64,000 bases of DNA from contig VIIQ02000103.1 in NCBI GenBank assembly GCA_007449985.2, positions 266,154-330,153 on the forward strand. Direction: 5' to 3'. Made by a program: the position numbers and the translations under genes. The stretch comes from Desmodesmus armatus (Eukaryota; Chlorophyta; Chlorophyceae; Sphaeropleales; Scenedesmaceae). The notes beneath the pieces were generated by a model. That model searched no databases, had not been told where the DNA came from, and saw only the letters and a list, made by a program, of their open reading frames with translations. This document shows, one piece after another, positions 23,660-40,863 of the stretch. Each line of letters opens with the position of its first letter. Within the stretch, counting starts at the first letter, position 1.

Positions 23660-26600
23660 TCAGCGCCAATACTGCGCCCAGCGGTGTGTGGTCTCAACAA
23701 TCTGTGGCATGAGTGCTGTAGCTGACTCGTTGATCAGCTGCTGCATCCTGTCACGAGCCTGGGCATCATCCAGGTCCAGGCAAAGCTTCTCCTGCACAGC
23801 GACAGCACAGTGGCAGCAACAGCAAGCCGTCAGGCAGGGTGAGGGGAGCAGCATTGAGTTCATGCAGTTCAACTGCATGAACTCAATGAGTCAGGCCACT
23901 GGGCTCCTGATGCCGGCAGGTGGCGACGCAAGTCCAGTGAATGACAGAAGGCAGCTCGCCCCTACATGTCTTCATGTCATATGTAAAGTGACATGTTCAA
24001 AGGCGTAGTAACTGTATGTTGCCAGCCGATCCATCCCCTCCTACAGACCAGCACTGATACACTATCTGTGCTCTGGAGCTGCGGCCCACCTGGAGTTTGA
24101 GCATGGCGTTTTCTGGGTTGTTCCGGATGGCCTCAATGGATGCGCCCGCCATGAGGTGGAACAGCGACAAAATCAGGTCGCTGCTCTTGCGCAGGATCTC
24201 GTACGCCTCACAGCAGTACAGACGGAACTGCGCGCAGTACTTGCTATCCTGCAGCAGAATTGCGGGAAGTTTTAATAACATGAGAAAAAGATTTCTGCGG
24301 AGTCTTGGACAAAGTCGCGACACGGTTGCGCTAACTGCGCGAGCATTCTCCACAGCACCGACAGCATTGTATTTAGCGTCACGCCACCAAAGTACAGCTC
24401 CTTTCACACGCAGTCATGCATGGAAGCAAGGCTTGCTGGTGTGATCAGGGCTCTCCCAAGCACAGCACAGTAGAATCATGGTCCATGTCAACAGCTGCTG
24501 CCTGGCTGGCATGAGCGTGCTCTGACACAGCCCACCAACAGCACACCAAGCGCATGTGCTGTTTCCAGCTAGCCATATCACTGACTGGACAGCAGTGCTC
24601 CCAACCTGCCCACCTGTCCGCCCATGGCTTCGATCATCTCCCTGCACAGCTTCATGGGTGGTGGGAAGGGCTTGGGGTCATTGCCCAGGATGTAGCCAAA
24701 GTCGATGTGGAACAGCCGGCCATCAGGCACAAGCATCAGATTGTCCAGGTGCCTGCAGCAGCAACCAAACTTTTCTCATCCGCGCGCAGCACACCACAAC
24801 TGCCAACACCAAGTGACGCTGCAGCTGCGAGCAACTGCATGCAAAGCAAGCAAAACAAGCTGCAGGCTACAGCATGCGCGGCATTGCTGCAGTCATGAAC
24901 CTTGTCAGCAACACAACCACAACTATTATGTTCACCAATGCCACATACTTCCAGTCGACCTGCAGTCTATGCATGCCACACCCACCTGTCCCCCACCCCC
25001 AGTATGTATGTCATGACACAGTAGCCGGCACAGCTGCGCACAAACGCCTCCAGCACCTCAGCCTTCAGACCAAACGGACCTACAGCAGGCAGCAACATTA
25101 TAAGCATTCTTAGTGGCAGTGCTGCCTTTGTGACTCACCGCTGATACCGTGTCAGCTGCCCTGCCAGTGTCATGCTGAAGATTATGCCAAGTCAGAACCG
25201 GGCCCGGGGGTGACCCCCCCCCCCCCAAGGCATAGAATTGCAGCTGCACCTTGTGACAGCCAGCTCAACATCAGGGCAGGAATGGGCACACAGGTGGTGT
25301 CCTGTTTGTACTGCACTGTGCCCAATACCCCGCCATTCCTTTAAAGGCTTGGGGCTGGTGCCTGTATCTCCCAACTCTGCTGCTTGCCACTACGAGTGTA
25401 GCCTTTCCCAACAGCAAGCTGCCCCCTGCCCTGAGCGTACCCCCCCCCCCCGGTCCAGTATGTACCTGTTGGGTCTGCCTGTGTCTGTGCCAGGAACTTG
25501 TGTATGGTCCTGTGCTCCGCCAGTATCCTGCTGAGGGGTGCTGAGGGCACAAACTCAACCAGACCGTCATCTGAGCCGGTGGGCAGCACACGGTAGGGCG
25601 TCAGCCGCAGGTCAAGGTTCTCACGCTTCAACAGGTTGTCCATCAGACTGATCATCTGCGGTGGTTGGGGGCGGGGGTTAGGGGGTGGGGGGGGGGGGGT
25701 GGGCAGGGGGGGGGGGGGGTGGTTGGCGGGTGGATGCCATGAATTGTGGTGGCATGGGTGTGTGGGTGAGTTGTTCTGAACTGCGCTTGCCGGCGGATGC
25801 GGCCCTTAACAAGCTGGCAAGCAATCACAACCGATTGGGCGAGTCAAGGTGTTTGACCAGAAACCAACCAACCCACCTGCAGGATGAATTGGTCCTGCCG
25901 TAGGTCGTCACCCTTCTTGTAGATCACCACACAGCGACCATACGGCGCTGACACACGCTGCTGCTGCTGCTGCTGGGGCGACGGCAGCTGATCCACCCAC
26001 TGCTGCTGCTGCTGCTGCTGTTGGTGGCTTGCTTCATGCTGCACGCTGGGTTGCGCTCCTATGGCTGCTGCTGCCGCCTGCTGCTGGTGCTGTCCTGCTG
26101 CTGCTGCTGTTGTTGGTGAGCTGTCTGCTGGTGGTGGTGCCAGCCATGCTGCTGGTGCTGCTGCTGCTGCTGAGGGTGCCAGGGGGTTGGGGCTGTGCCA
26201 GTCGATGGGCTTGAGTGATGTGCGGAACACCAGCTTCATTGGCAGCTGGGCTGACCTGAAGCACGTGCACTCCTGCAAGCACACACAAACATGTGCTGGT
26301 ATGCAGTCCCTATGTCAACACACATATACTCCACATAAAGATGGTGTGTGTGCGTGCACATGGGAGCCACCTGACGCCCATATTCATCCTGCATGTGGCG
26401 CCTCGTCCACCACACATAATGCAGACACCGCTCACAAGGGTGCAGCCCCCCACAGTGTCCCCTCCCCCAGCATCCCCCATGCGCGCTTCATCTTACACCC
26501 CCCCCCCCCCCGCTTCCGTCCCCCCGCCCCCTCCTCCCCCCCCTCTCCACCCCCCCCCCCCCCCCCGTACCTGTGCCAGTAGTCCCTCCAGCAGCACCTC

Positions 26601-27389
26601 AGGTTTGAGTGGCAGTGGCACCAGGCAGGCCGTCAGCTCACTGCAGGGCCCGTTCTCACCAACCATCTCACGCATGCGCTCAGTGGCACGGGAAGCCTTC
26701 AGACGCGACATCTGGGGGGATGGGGGGGGGGAGGGGAAGGGAGGGAGGGAGAAAGGCGGAGAACATGGGTGCATGGGTGTTGTTTGAGTTGACATGGTGC
26801 GAGGGGAGCAGGGGGGTGCCTGCCTCCTGATGCGGCAAGACGTCAGCGTTCTGGCCCTTTGTGCAGCACCAAATGCTATCCTGTGTCCAAGCAACATGGC
26901 TCAGCCGTTGGATGTGCGCTAAACCCACCCGGTGGACCTTGCAGCCTGGGCAAAGCTGTGTTGGGCTAGCCGTCTTGCTCCCTGCCCCTCCCCATATGCC
27001 CCCTTCCCTTCTGCATCTGCCTGTTCCCTGGCCCTGGCCCTTTTTACGCACCTGACTGTTTGTTCATGTTGCCATGTGCAGACTCTGCACATGTACTCTT
27101 TACCTGCACTCTGGCTGTTGTGAGATACCCCAAATCAGGCTGTCAGCCTCTTATGTAGGTGCACCTCCACCCCAAACGCACACTGTACGAACACCCACCT
27201 TGAGTTCCTTGCTGATGTAAGCCAGCTGGCTCATGACCTCTGTCTGCTTGCGTATGGCGTTGCACACAGCCTTGCCGGGGGGACCAGCAGCGTCCAGGGC
27301 GCTCAGCATGGCCCCATGCACCGCTGAGGCACGACCACCAAACTCGGGGTCCTCAAACTCAGTGAACAGGTACCTATTGAGTGGGGTGT

Positions 27390-27422
<33 letters not shown>

Positions 27423-28489
27423 CAAGGAATCAGGCAGGGTTGAGGGCGTGGGCCCTCTCTGCAAGACAGACACGACCATGCGGTCGTGTTGGGGGGCACA
27501 GTTGTAGTTACTGGAGCCTTGATGCAGAACATGCACATGTATGGTGTGCTCCAAGTACACCCATCACCACCACCACCCCGCCCGCACCCCAAGCCCACAC
27601 CATGAATCGCATGCACATTCCACGTACTCCACATGTGCAACACACTGCCCCCCCCCCCCCCCCCCCTCACCAGTGCAGGAAGGTGGCAAAGGCTGGGTTG
27701 TGTGTTGCCCTTGCCACCAGGAATCGTGCCAGCCTGCTGTTGTCCTGAGCCTCAAAGCGCAGGGCCTGGACCAGCTGCAGCAGGTAGTACAGCAGCTCAT
27801 CATCCTCCTTGCGCTGGGGTGAGAGGGGGGGGGGGGGGAGGGAGCAGACGGCAGAAGACAGGGGGTGCAACTGTCAGCATTTTGTTCTTGAAAATGAGAG
27901 TGAATGTCTGAAATGGGAAGCGATGACATGTCGATGACAATAACCACTTTGGTATGTGGCGGCTGAATAGCCGACCATGACGTAGACGTCCTCCTTGCGC
28001 TGTGAGACAGCGGGGGTAACGGAGGAGGATGAAGAACAACCTGAGGACGCAAGCGGGACAAGCAACAATGGGTGGCTTGACAATTCTAGCTCTGAAAGCT
28101 CTGGTGACGGTCTATCGTGAAGAACCATACACTCAGCCCATTGTCAATTCACAACTGGGCTCCCAGTGTGCCGGGTTGTAGTCATTGACCACACAATGGG
28201 GCGGCATGCGCTGCTGGTCCCCTAGGCGTGGATGGCCTCAAGACCGGGGGGGGCCAGACCTCAGCTGCGATATACAAGGCTCAACTGCCCACCCCTATCA
28301 AGCCAGCAAGACCCTACCAATTGCATTCAGCCTTTACAACCCAGACACCACCAGACAAAACCCATACACACCTGCAGGGTTGCAACCGCGTGTGCCCTGA
28401 CTTCGTGGTTTTTGAAGTCAGGTGACAGCAGCTCCAGTGCATCAGCAATGTCAATGGCAGCCCACTCCTTCATCAGATCAGCAGCCTGG

Positions 28490-28540
<51 letters not shown>

Positions 28541-31500
28541 TAAGGGTGATGACGTCAGCAGCACCTGAGGCAGCGTAGGACGGAGCTTTGTCTCCAGCTG
28601 CGCTGTACCGAAGCGTTCCGCACCTTGTATGCACACCGTCTTGTGCTCGCTTCTGCCCGTTGCTGCATCCAACATTACCCTCAGGTCAACATTGATTGCA
28701 GCGGCATCAAGGCGGCATGTGTGAAAAGAGTCCACCCAATACTGCCTTCCTTCGTCCTGTACGGATTGCTCCAACCCCCCCCCCCCCCACCCTCTCACAG
28801 CCCACCTGCTGTGCCTCCTGTGCGTCACTCCAGTCAACACACTTGAGGAACTTGGTGAGGGCGCTTCTCCTTCACCAGCGCATACCTGCACACAAACACA
28901 CCACACACGTCGGTAGCTCTCTACAACACATGACACACCTCACCCACCAGGCAGCTGGCACACCGCCCAATGCAGCTCACTTACTGCAGAAACAAAGCAA
29001 GCCTCTGCAGAGCCAACCTCCAACCCCCCTCCCCCCCAACAAATCTGAACCTCCAGCACCCCTGCACACCTGAACCTCCAGAGCAGTGCCTTGGCCTCCT
29101 GTGCAGGGGCTTGTTGGGTGGCAGCTGCAGCACTGCGTTGATGCGGCGCCGCTCATCACTGTTGGGTTTGAGGTCTTTGTCTATCAGCCCACGTGTGACA
29201 CTGCGAGCCAACTTGGCAGCCTTCAGCTCAGCGGGGTTGTCCAGACCAACCTGGGGGACAGCAGGTGCACATGTGCAAGAATGGATAGTAGTGCATAGCA
29301 GCACTGACCACAAAAAAACCATGGAACAGTGCTGTGGGCATACTTCAGGGTGCTGTCAGTACAGCAGCTTGGCTGCCTTCAACTCAGCAGGGTTGTCCAG
29401 ATCAACCTGGGGGATGCACAAGCATGCAAGATACATTGTGAAGAAATGCATGCTTCAGCTGGGAGGGAGTGTTACAGCTGAACATCATTGCAAAACAGCA
29501 TGCTTGGCATGACATGCCGGGAGAGTAGACCTAGGTTGCCGTGAGCTCAGCAGGTTGTCCAGGCCAACCTAGGGGGCAGCAGGTGCACATGTGCAAGAAC
29601 ACATATGCCAGCGCTGTGGGCATACTTCAGGCTGCTGTCAGTCGAACTTCCCCTGGTTAACCAACGTTGTAACAAAGAGGCAGGGTTGTCCAGCCCAACC
29701 TGGGGGACATCAGATGCATTGCATATGGGGAAGGCGTCATGTGAGGCACATTTGCGCTGCAACTGTGCGTGTACACCTGGTTGGCAAAGTCCCAACACAT
29801 CTTCGTAACACCCACCCCCCCCCCCCCGCGCCTCATTCCGCCAAAATATTGCTCGCAAAATCCCGCAGGCTTCGCACCTCAGGGTCCTGAAACCTGATGA
29901 TGTCAGCAACGCCCGACGCCGACCCAGCCGCCCCAGCAACCGCCCCAGCAGCGACAGCAGACACGGCTCCCGGCGCCCCTGCAGCTTGTGCCACCACTGC
30001 TGCAGCTGAGAGGGACTGCTGGTACAGCACTGCGTGTGGGAAGACAGGTAGCTCCAGTGTGAGCAGCATGACCCCCTGGGACACAGCCTCATGCAGCTCA
30101 GCAGCACGCAAGGCATGGATCTCCTGCACAGGGGACACAGTCGGACAATGTGGGCATGCCTCATGGAATGCTTGCATGTGACTTGCATGGTCATAGTATG
30201 CTTGCTGCACAAGTAATACCTGTGCTAACACACGGGTGCAAGAGGCGACAGGCAGAGCATGAGCTCAAGTTCTTGTGATGCATCACATGCAGACGTTATG
30301 GGGAAGGCAGGGCAGGCACACGCTGGGGAGTGCAACAAGCTATGAAATGCATGCGCCAGAAGGTGTCGCCATGATGGCCTGGGCCACACACCATAGTAAA
30401 GGTACACTGTGGGTGAAAAAAATGACAACACCGGCGTACTGTTGGGTGTCTGTGGCTGTAGTGCTGCTTTATGATCCATGAACCCCCTGCCCCAAAAACA
30501 GCCATTGCACAGTACCTTGAGTGTGAGTATGTCAAGCCAATCGCAGTGAGGGATGTCGCCCCTGCTGTACAGCTTCACAAGGTGCTCCAGGTGACCAACC
30601 TGACCCCAGCAGCAGCAGCAGCAGCAGCACACATATTTTAGATGTGTAGAGCACATGCAACAATGTGGCAAGGCAGCGAGCACAGCCAATGCCATGCCAT
30701 GCGAGCAGCAACAAGCCACCCTACGTTCCGCAAGTGCGGAATGCACACACACCGCGCAGCAGGAACAGCTGACAGCATCACCTCATGTGCTGGTGGTGTC
30801 AGTGCTGTCGTGAACGATGCCTGAACCTCCCAACCCCGCCACCCCAACACCACCAGCAGTTTCAACACACATGTATTCCTTGTGCTGGATACATCCAGCC
30901 ACCCACCTGGCTCCGTTGGTGCAGGGGTGCCTTGCCCATCAGGCGCTCAGGCTGCTGCACATCAACACAACACCCCTCCCACACCTGCACGCATACAGAG
31001 CCAGGTGTAAAGTCTGACGCACTCCCAGTCTCACAACATTCATGCAACATGTCTCACAACATTCATGCAAACATGAACATGGTAAAGCCAGGGCACTATG
31101 TTGGCAGACTGCTTGTCAATTGACATAGCCACAGCATCAAGTCACACCCTAAGTGTGAAGCAGCTATGCTGGCGATGTGCACGCTGCAGACTGCTCCTGT
31201 TGGAGCTGCATGCAGCCACAGACACCCCACTGCCATGCGGCCACAGACATGCAATCATGAGCGACCTGTACATCCCACGGCTGCATGCAGCCATGCATCT
31301 CTTGCAGTAACTGCAGAGTCTGGGATGTGCAGCAGAGCCTGCAGACACTGTGGAAACATCATGCAGCCCAAGCAGAAACGAAGCAAGGAGCCTATACATG
31401 GCTGTGTCAGCCACACAAACCTGCAGGCGCTGCTGCCCTGTCTTGAGCCTGCCCTTCTTGCTGAAAAGCGGCATGCTGCTGCTGCCAACCAGCAGCATGG

Positions 31501-32328
31501 GCCGGCCCTCCGACAGCTCATACACTGACAGAGACAGATAGGTGTCCGCCGGCAGGTCACGATACTGCGCCAGCAGGTGGAGGAGCAGCAGGTATGGTGG
31601 CAGAGAACACAATCCGCCAGTGGCGGCGATTGGCAGCAAGCATGCCGTACACACAGCTGCTGCTGGCCAGCTACATGGGATGGGCAAGCGCCAACAACAG
31701 CTACCCTGGCCATGTTGACCCAGCTACTGTAGCCTGACGGCACTCACTTGTGCACAAAGGCTGTTGCTGCTGCTGCTGCTGGTAGTACTACTGTGGCTTC
31801 TGTCCGCCATCAAACTGGCATTTGTGCTGCCACCAATCACTGTGCACCATCAAGTGACCCTGGCACCCCCTGCCCCCGCACCTTGACACAGAAGGTAAGC
31901 CACTCTGCCCAGCTGCACCCCTCCTGCAGTGTCTCTGCGTAGGTGGTCTGTGTCTCCAGCCCCAGCACCTCCCCACCAGCACTCAGCTGGGCAACCACAA
32001 AGGCCGCTGTGGGGTGGAAGTGCCCCAGCTGCTCGCAGCACTGCTTGACATAGGGCAGGTGCCCATGCAGCGCATTCATCTTCACCTTGACCTGCAGGAG
32101 TATGGTGTGCAGGCTGGTCAGCACATCAAGGGTGGAGCATGTGCTGATTGGTCTGAGGGACCCCTCAGCAGATGAGACAGTGCTGTGAGGGTACAGCTTT
32201 GTTCGCTGTGATTATGTGTATGGCAGGAGCAGTGCAGGATGTGGTGTTGTTTGCTGCTGTTGTACCTGAAGGTCTACATCACAGCTGAGGTAGAACCTCC
32301 ACTCCGGCTTGTTCGCCCTGCTGGCCAT
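23660..32328 (-). CDS. VPS34: Class III phosphatidylinositol 3-kinase VPS34
   Basis: Makes PI3P on endosomes and autophagosomes, normally with VPS15 and ATG6/Beclin. Eighteen exons: 32328-32266, 32091-31882, 31564-31421, 30984-30907, 30599-30516, 30123-29878, 29250-29070, 28885-28806, 28485-28372, 27813-27671, 27373-27199, 26711-26571, 26272-25877, 25655-25466, 25079-24986, 24752-24614, 24248-24090 and 23791-23660, about 922 residues. The order is N-terminal C2 ([19 protein letters not shown]...), helical PIK domain ([24 protein letters not shown]), then kinase: [10 protein letters not shown], catalytic loop GVGDRHLDNL, activation loop DFGYILG, and the diagnostic C-terminus [14 protein letters not shown]...HRWAQYWR. 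Catalytic residues are intact. Exon 13 carries a roughly 75-residue Gln/Ala insertion before the KKGDD strand. Exons 7 and 8 contain compensating one-base slips in C runs (near 29095 and 28861). It is divergent from the helicase gene. Confidence 0.95.
23852..23888. repeat. Perfect 18-bp-arm palindrome in last VPS34 intron
   Basis: CATTGAGTTCATGCAGTT, one C, then its exact reverse complement. It lies between exons 17 and 18 and is not near a splice site. Confidence 0.93.
27390..27421. repeat. 32-base G homopolymer (C-tract before a VPS34 acceptor)
   Basis: An uninterrupted G run on the + strand. On the coding strand it is a C32 tract ending 16 bases before the acceptor of exon 11. Similar shorter tracts lie at 27825-27838, 27648-27666, 26551-26566 and 28775-28788. 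The exact length is unreliable in any assembly. Confidence 0.9.
28495..28539. repeat. (CAG)15 trinucleotide repeat in VPS34 intron
   Basis: A pure CAG run, read as CTG on the coding strand, placed 9 bases before the acceptor of exon 9. It probably serves as part of the pyrimidine-biased acceptor region and is likely polymorphic. Confidence 0.92.
29367..29715 (-). repeat. Duplicated fragments of VPS34 exon 7 start within intron 6
   Basis: Three extra copies of the intron-end plus exon-start sequence of exon 7 (CCCCAG/GTTGG...CTGGACAACC, reading VGLDNPA) lie at about 29367-29415, 29541-29600 and 29680-29715. The real exon starts at 29250. The copy at 29367 continues for [15 protein letters not shown] and then hits a stop. 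Flanking blocks (GTGGGCATACTTCAGG...CTGTCAGT) are duplicated too. They look like pseudoexons carrying decoy acceptors. Confidence 0.8.
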
Positions 32329-32706
32329 GCTGACAAGATCAGAGGGTAGGCCCACTCAGGACAAACCCTCTGCAACCCAAGGGTATGCTGCTCTGCGCAT
32401 AAAGACATTTACAAGGGCTGCATGCGGCCTTGGTGTACAGGGGCAAGCACATGCATACACACATGACTTCTGGGGAGAAACCCAAACCGCGGTGTGACTG
32501 TGTCATCCACCAAAGAGTGTGATGCATGCCACTGCATGACCAAGTCTGAAAGTATTACAAACGTTTGCTTTTGCGCAAGACTAGCGGTTCAACAAGGCAG
32601 CTAGCTCCAGCCTGTCCTCGGAAGTCAACAGCAACAGTAGCAGGCCTCTTTGCCAGGTAGATCCCTTTCAACCGCTGCCAGCAAGCTCAGTCGACAGCAA
32701 ACGATT
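32329..32706. promoter_or_regulatory. Shared divergent promoter region, VPS34 and DEAD-box helicase
   Basis: Only 378 bases separate the VPS34 start codon (-) from the helicase start codon (+). Both 5' UTRs and both promoters must lie here unless there are upstream non-coding exons. No TATA box or known motif stands out. Confidence 0.55.
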
Positions 32707-37267
<4,561 letters not shown>

Positions 37268-38080
37268 CAGGGCCTGGGACAGCTGTGTTGGTTTCAAGCT
37301 CGCTGTGACGGCTGATCAGATACCAATGCAATGTGTGTTGTGAGCAACAAGCGAGACTGCTGTGTTTGTCTAGGACAGTCAGTACCAGCCATCGGGTGAA
37401 TAAGTTGGCCGCTGTGTGGCTTGTTGCAGTTGTGTGTGTTGCTGGCAAAATCTCAGGTACTACGGGCTGGAGTGTGTTTGCGCTGTTCGTGTGCCTGTGT
37501 GGTGCTACAGTTTGGTGGTATGGTTGTTAGCCTAGTTGGTTATGTATTGCACAGTTTCTGCTGTGGCGACAGCTCTGCGCATGTGCAGCTTGTACATTTG
37601 GTTCTGTTGGAATTGTATGGACCCCAGACCTGTCGTTTGGCGCAGCTGACACACCGTGGCAGCCGGGAGTGTCGCAGCCCTGGCAGTTTTTGGAGTTTGT
37701 CGAGCTGATGTCGAGCTGGCTTTTATGCTGGCTGTGATGCTGGCAATTTGTAAAAGATCACATTACATGTAGTGAGGAAGGGTGTGTGCCATTTGCTTTC
37801 TGCATTGTCGGCTTCTTGCAACACAGCCAGAGCCAAGCTTGCTGTTGCAACAAGGAACTGATTGTGCCTGTAGGTTTGTGCAAGGCAGCCCTGATTCGGC
37901 CAACATCGAAGAATCCATATGTTATCATTACAAGCAGAGCTTGTATCTCGGCACTGTGGATGACCCATCGAAGATAACAGGCTGTAGCACCGTACAACTT
38001 TTTGGTTGGCTTGAATATGCGGCATCCATACACATCTACCACATTCATCATCAGGCAGATATGTATGCATATGATACAGC
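37268..38080. other. 3' UTR and spacer between helicase and IQ-motif gene
   Basis: No gene recognised. Contains a TGTAA at 37749-37753, about 480 bases past the helicase stop, the best poly(A) signal candidate. The IQ-gene promoter must lie in the right-hand part. Confidence 0.5.
37749..37753 (+). terminator. Candidate TGTAA polyadenylation signal of helicase gene
   Basis: TGTAA in the context TTTGTAAAAG, the only strong match before the next gene. Confidence 0.45.
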
Positions 38081-40084
38081 ATGCCGCAACAGTCTGTGCG
38101 GGCAGTGAAGCAGACGAAGGTGCAAAAATTGCTTCAGGGCGACGAGAGCTTGCGACATTCTGTGGAACTGACTTGGCAACGGGAAAAGGCAAAATCAGAA
38201 GGCCTTGAAGTACTGGCTAGGTGTAAGGCCCTTAACGAGTTCATCAAAAAGGTGGGGTGGGGTACTGTTGCTGCTGTGCTCCAAACCATCCTCTTCCGTG
38301 TGTGATTTCATCTCCCCAGTCTGATTTCATCTTATCTGCAACCAGAGCACACATTGTCGATCACTCCCTTACAGGGGCTGCTAGCAGAGGTGGAGGACGA
38401 CACGGCACCAGGTCGCCAGCACAAGGCAGCAGCAGCCAGGCGTTGCACAACAGCAGCCCCACAGCCTGCTAGGCAGAGCAGCACCCCTCCGAAGCCTTCC
38501 AGCAGCCCGGCAACCTCCCTCACCAGCCGCATAACAGCAAAGGAGTCAGAGGCACTGTTGGAGCTGCTGCTATCCGATGATGTGGGGGCAGCCTCTGCAG
38601 CACAAACGGACCCCAGCACATCCGCAGCCAGCGGCTGTGCAAATCCCACCAACACCAGCACTTGCAAGGGGGCTCAGCGGGCTGCAGGTGTTGCTGCCAC
38701 AGCTAACAGCTACAACAGCACCCCCTCTGAAGAACCACAGTCACGAGTAGCAGCAGCAGCACCCCCTGCAGAGTGCAGCACAGGCAGCCAGCAGCCTTCA
38801 CACGCCGTGGCCCCAACCTCCTGCAGCAGCAGTGACGTGCTGGATGATGTGATTGGGCTGCTGAATGCACCAGAAGTTGCAGCAGACCTGGTGCCTCAGC
38901 AGCCCACTAGTAGCCCCTCTTGCTCCAGCCACCAACCGCAGCGGCAGCACTGCAGTGACATGCCTGAAGAACAGAGCGGCCCGTCACTGCCCCAGCAGGT
39001 GCAGCCAGTGCAGCAGCAGCTAAGAGGGTCACAAACCCTTCCCCAAGCAGCGTGCCGAGAGTCGCACAGGCAGGAATGGGCGCGGCCGCCTGAGCAGCAG
39101 CAGGAGGCCCTCAGAGCTGCTGCAGTGAAGCACGAAAGCATCAATGCAGCGTGGCGTGGCTTCTACTCCTACTGGGGCCCCCATGCAGCCAGCACTATCC
39201 AGCACTACTGGAGGGCCTACAAGGCCAGGCAGCAGTACCTGCAGCTACAGGCAGCAGCAGTGGTGCTGCAGGCAGCGTGCAGGGGACACCTGCTCAGGGC
39301 ATCGGACAGGAACCTGCTGCGGCTGCATAAAGAGGAGCAGCGGCGGCAGCAGCAGCAGCAGCTGGAGCTTCAACAACAGCAGCAGCGGGAGCAAATGGCA
39401 CGCGAGCGGCAGCAGAGGCTGCAAGAGCAGAGAGAGCAGGAGGCGCAGCAGCAGCGGCAGCATGACGCTGCTGCGGTCATGCAGTGTTTTGTAAGGGGCT
39501 GGGCAGCCAGGCGGTTGCGAACAGACCTTGCAGCAGCAGCAGCTGCAGCTGCTGTTCAGGCAGTTGGCAGGGCAGGTGTGCATGATGAGGGAGGCTGTGC
39601 TGGGCCCGTCATTAGTGCCATGCCCTCGACCTGCAGCAGAGCCAGCGACAGCACAGACAGCTGCAGTAACAGCCGCGGCAGCAGCAGGGGTAGTGCACAG
39701 TCCTCCTGCAGCCTGGACGCTCCTGCTGCTGCTACTGTGGCGGCGTGTAGGGAAGGCCAAGAGGGCATGCAGCAGCAGGAGTGGCAGGGGCTGGAGCAGG
39801 GCATCTCTGCAGAGGACCAGCAGCAGCAGTACTCACTCCCAGGGTTAGTCATCAGGCACGCTGCTGAGGCGCGCACAGCATCACACGGGGGTGACGGCCA
39901 GCAGGCAGGCAGTGACTGCAGAGAGGATCTGGCGAGGCAGCTGGTGCAACGTGCTGGGCAGTTGGGTGTGGTTGAGGGGATGCAGGCAGCGCAGCTGGCC
40001 ACAAGGGCATTGATGGCTTCCAGTAGCTCGCGGCAGCTGCAATCCGCCATGCAGGCTGTGAGGGTTGCGGGGCCCACCATGTGA
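38081..40084 (+). CDS. IQ-motif (calmodulin-binding) coiled-coil protein
   Basis: Exons 38081-38251 and 38375-40084 join in phase 0 (GTGGGG donor, CTTACAG acceptor), about 626 residues. The N-terminal 57 residues are charged and helical. Next comes a Ser/Gln/Ala-rich linker, then IQ-like motifs: TIQHYWRAYKARQQY, VVLQAACRGHLLRASD and, after a Gln/Arg/Glu-rich coiled coil, AVMQCFVRGWAARRLR. IQ motifs bind calmodulin or centrin-like EF-hand proteins. Such proteins are often linked to cytoskeleton, centriole or flagellar structures, but nothing in the sequence fixes the location. The C-terminus contains a short helical block (LARQLVQRAGQLGVVEGMQA). No family name can be assigned. Acceptors a little further upstream would add a few residues. 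Confidence 0.7.
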
Positions 40085-40863
40085 AGTGGGAGCTGCACTT
40101 GTTGTCTGAGAGCGTGGAAAGCAAGGCTGTACATGGTTGTTGTGTTGTTGGGATTGAATGTGCACAGGCTGCAGATATACGACTGCTCAACAGCAAGTGC
40201 ATAAAGGGGTTTCAGGTATCACCACCGCAGTGAGCGTCCAAGCCTTGAACAGCAGATTGGTCCCCACCCTGCAGCTGACTGAAACTTATGCCCCAGGGTT
40301 TTCACAGTATCCAAATACACCCACCACTGCCAGTTACATTCAATAGTTCAACTTGATTGCTGACGCACATAAGACCTACTGAGGAGTTCACTGCAAACCC
40401 TGTGGCTACATAGTTATTCCATGGTGCTGTGACGCCCAGTAGTGATTGTACTCCCACTGTGTGACTGAGTGACATGGACAGGCAACTAGTCTTGCAGCAC
40501 AATCAGCACCACAAGTCTCAAGCATAGCTAATTTGATGACGAAGCTGCTGGTACATGCTACCTTAAGGTACCTGGAAGCTTCCAGTGAGACAAAGAAGAT
40601 ATCTGTTACACACCGCATAAGAACCCAACACGGCAACAGTTGTAGTTGAATACACTGCAAACCCCAGCTCACTGCAAACCCCAGCTCACTGAAACGAAAT
40701 GCAAACCCCGGCTCACTGACACGCACAGCAGCGGCACCCAACATAACCAACTACTGCGTTGCCAGGCATGCCGCAGCGCTGCTACATCACACCACGTGAC
40801 TTATACGGCTGCGGAGATCCCCACACTCAGGACTTCAACCAGTTGGTGCGCTAGTCCCACCAA
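40085..40863. other. Convergent intergenic region with short repeats
   Basis: Lies between the IQ-motif gene (+) and F-box/LRR gene B (-). Contains three imperfect copies of a roughly 20-base unit, CTGCAAACCCCAGCTCA, at about 40657-40722. A TTACA at 40606-40610 is TGTAA for gene B, 254 bases past its stop. No gene recognised. Confidence 0.6.
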
